A stretch of 21,243 nt of DNA, from the IMG/VR virus record IMGVR_UViG_3300032053_000630, positions 1 through 21,243 of that record. One strand, 5' to 3'. How positions within the stretch are numbered: the first letter of the stretch is position 1; the number at the start of each line of letters is the position of its first letter. Below the pieces are notes generated by a model. The model ran no database searches. It saw only the letters and a list, made by a program, of their open reading frames with translations, and was not told where the DNA came from. Shown one piece after another: positions 20,716-21,243 of the stretch. Source of the stretch: a virus. A program made the translations under genes and the position numbers.

Positions 20716-20775
20716 ATGCGACTGGTGGCCGTCAACGAATGCACGGGTAGGTTTTCATCAAGGGAGGAGACGTGA
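20716..20775 (+). CDS. 19-residue leader peptide overlapping the next gene
   Basis: ATG 20716 follows AAAGGAGGTGATACA, a nearly perfect complement to the 16S RNA end. The product is MRLVAVNECTGRFSSREET, and its TGA overlaps the GTG of the next gene. The very strong site on such a short frame suggests a translated leader that couples or attenuates the downstream gene. The same 18-base block, with one change, lies before the 185-residue gene of the hammerhead cassette. Confidence 0.55.
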   Translation: MRLVAVNECTGRFSSREET

Positions 20776-20975
20776 AGAAGTACAACACGAATGGTAGACA
20801 AGCTCTCCATCAACAGTTCAGAGAGTTTGTACAGCAAGAGTTGAGGATGCAGGTCAAGAGAGGTATTGATCTGAGTCCTCAAGAGATGGAGACAGAGCAG
20901 AGACGTCATGATCCAAGTCGTCTTCATCGTCCAGCCGTAGCTCTCATCGATTCCATCCGTAGAATCACCACATAG
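20772..20975 (+). CDS. 67-residue charged helical protein
   Basis: GTG 20772 overlaps the leader peptide's TGA (GTGA) and has GGAGG four bases upstream. The product, starting MKKYNTNGRQALHQQFREF, is rich in Gln, Arg and Glu (VQQELRMQVKRGIDLSPQEM) and ends ALIDSIRRITT. It looks like a small helical DNA-binding or anti-host protein, without a clear helix-turn-helix. Not recognised. Confidence 0.65.
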   Translation: MKKYNTNGRQALHQQFREFVQQELRMQVKRGIDLSPQEMETEQRRHDPSRLHRPAVALIDSIRRITT

Positions 20976-21037
20976 ACAGCATCAATGGAACTGAGAACTG
21001 AGCAATGGAGTTGACCAATCGCTCAAGTGGTCATCGC

Positions 21038-21060
21038 TGATGTCTCAGAGAGACATCAGG
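21038..21060. promoter_or_regulatory. Dyad CTGATGTCTC-N3-GAGACATCAG, copy 2
   Basis: A perfect ten-base inverted repeat around AGA, about 30 bases before the last gene's start. It shares its eight-base half-site with the dyad at 20396. A further TGACCA...TGGTCA dyad lies just upstream, near 21013-21035. Confidence 0.65.
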
Positions 21061-21090
21061 TGCAAGGTGTTGGAGAGGAGGTGAGAGACA

Positions 21091-21243
21091 ATGCTGGTAA
21101 CCACCGTTGAGCAGTTCAAGAAGGAGCGAGCCATTAGCAGTGCAGAGGGTGGCGAACTGCTTGCTGCATTCGAGAAGGAGAATGCCACCCCAGTGTACGG
21201 CATCTTCAAGTGGAAACTGGTTCCGGTACCCAACTCAGGATGT
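21091..21243 (+). CDS. Unknown early protein, N-terminal part (runs off the window)
   Basis: ATG 21091 follows GAGGAGGTGAGAGACA, a strong ribosome binding site. The 51 visible codons give MLVTTVEQFKKERAISSAEG, then LLAAFEKENATPVYGIFKWK. It reads as a soluble alpha/beta protein without signal peptide. No family can be assigned from this much. Confidence 0.7.
   Translation, partial: MLVTTVEQFKKERAISSAEGGELLAAFEKENATPVYGIFKWKLVPVPNSGC

Overview
The window is part of a tailed-phage genome (virus or prophage), most likely a siphovirus with an HK97-type head. It encodes a capsid protease, major capsid protein, connector proteins, tail tube, tail assembly chaperones and a 1708-residue tape measure protein. 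No sheath, integrase, portal or terminase is visible, so both ends of the late region lie outside. A Gram-negative host is suggested by a phage-encoded outer-membrane beta-barrel beside the lysis genes and by a SleB-like hydrolase. I cannot name the species.

Positions 1-17928 are one long minus-strand late operon, read from right to left. It starts with a virion surface module: a spike-base-like protein, a beta-sandwich protein and an FN3-like protein. The lysis block follows: endolysin, two tiny membrane proteins, a holin-like protein and a signal-peptide beta-barrel. Next come head genes (protease with nested scaffold, major capsid protein), connectors, an 839-residue protein with three glycosyltransferase-like domains, the neck and tail terminator genes, tail tube, chaperones with a -1 frameshift, tape measure, and the start of a distal tail gene. 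Genes are tightly packed, with many ATGA or GTGA overlaps and GTG starts.

Positions 17929-18616 carry no confident gene. On the operon side this stretch has hairpins and a three-way junction that would form the 5' leader of the late transcript, plus a palindrome near a TATACT box.

Positions about 18440-19591 look like a foreign, GC-rich cassette on the plus strand. It holds an unknown 91-residue protein, a near-complete type II hammerhead ribozyme starting at the base after its stop codon, and an unknown 185-residue protein with a basic coiled-coil tail. A 10-bp dyad lies on the left and a 23-bp perfect inverted repeat on the right. This is the most unusual part of the window.

Positions 19592-21243 are a plus-strand early-type region of very small genes with strong ribosome binding sites: a 45-residue zinc-ribbon protein, a 51-residue His-rich protein, a 51-residue membrane protein, a 19-residue leader peptide overlapping a 67-residue protein, and a gene running off the end. 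Between them are five exact-phase 20-bp iterons (candidate replication origin) and two copies of a GATGTCTC-N3-GAGACATC dyad (candidate operators or RNA hairpins).

All calls rest on reading the sequence and on memory of protein families; no database search was run.
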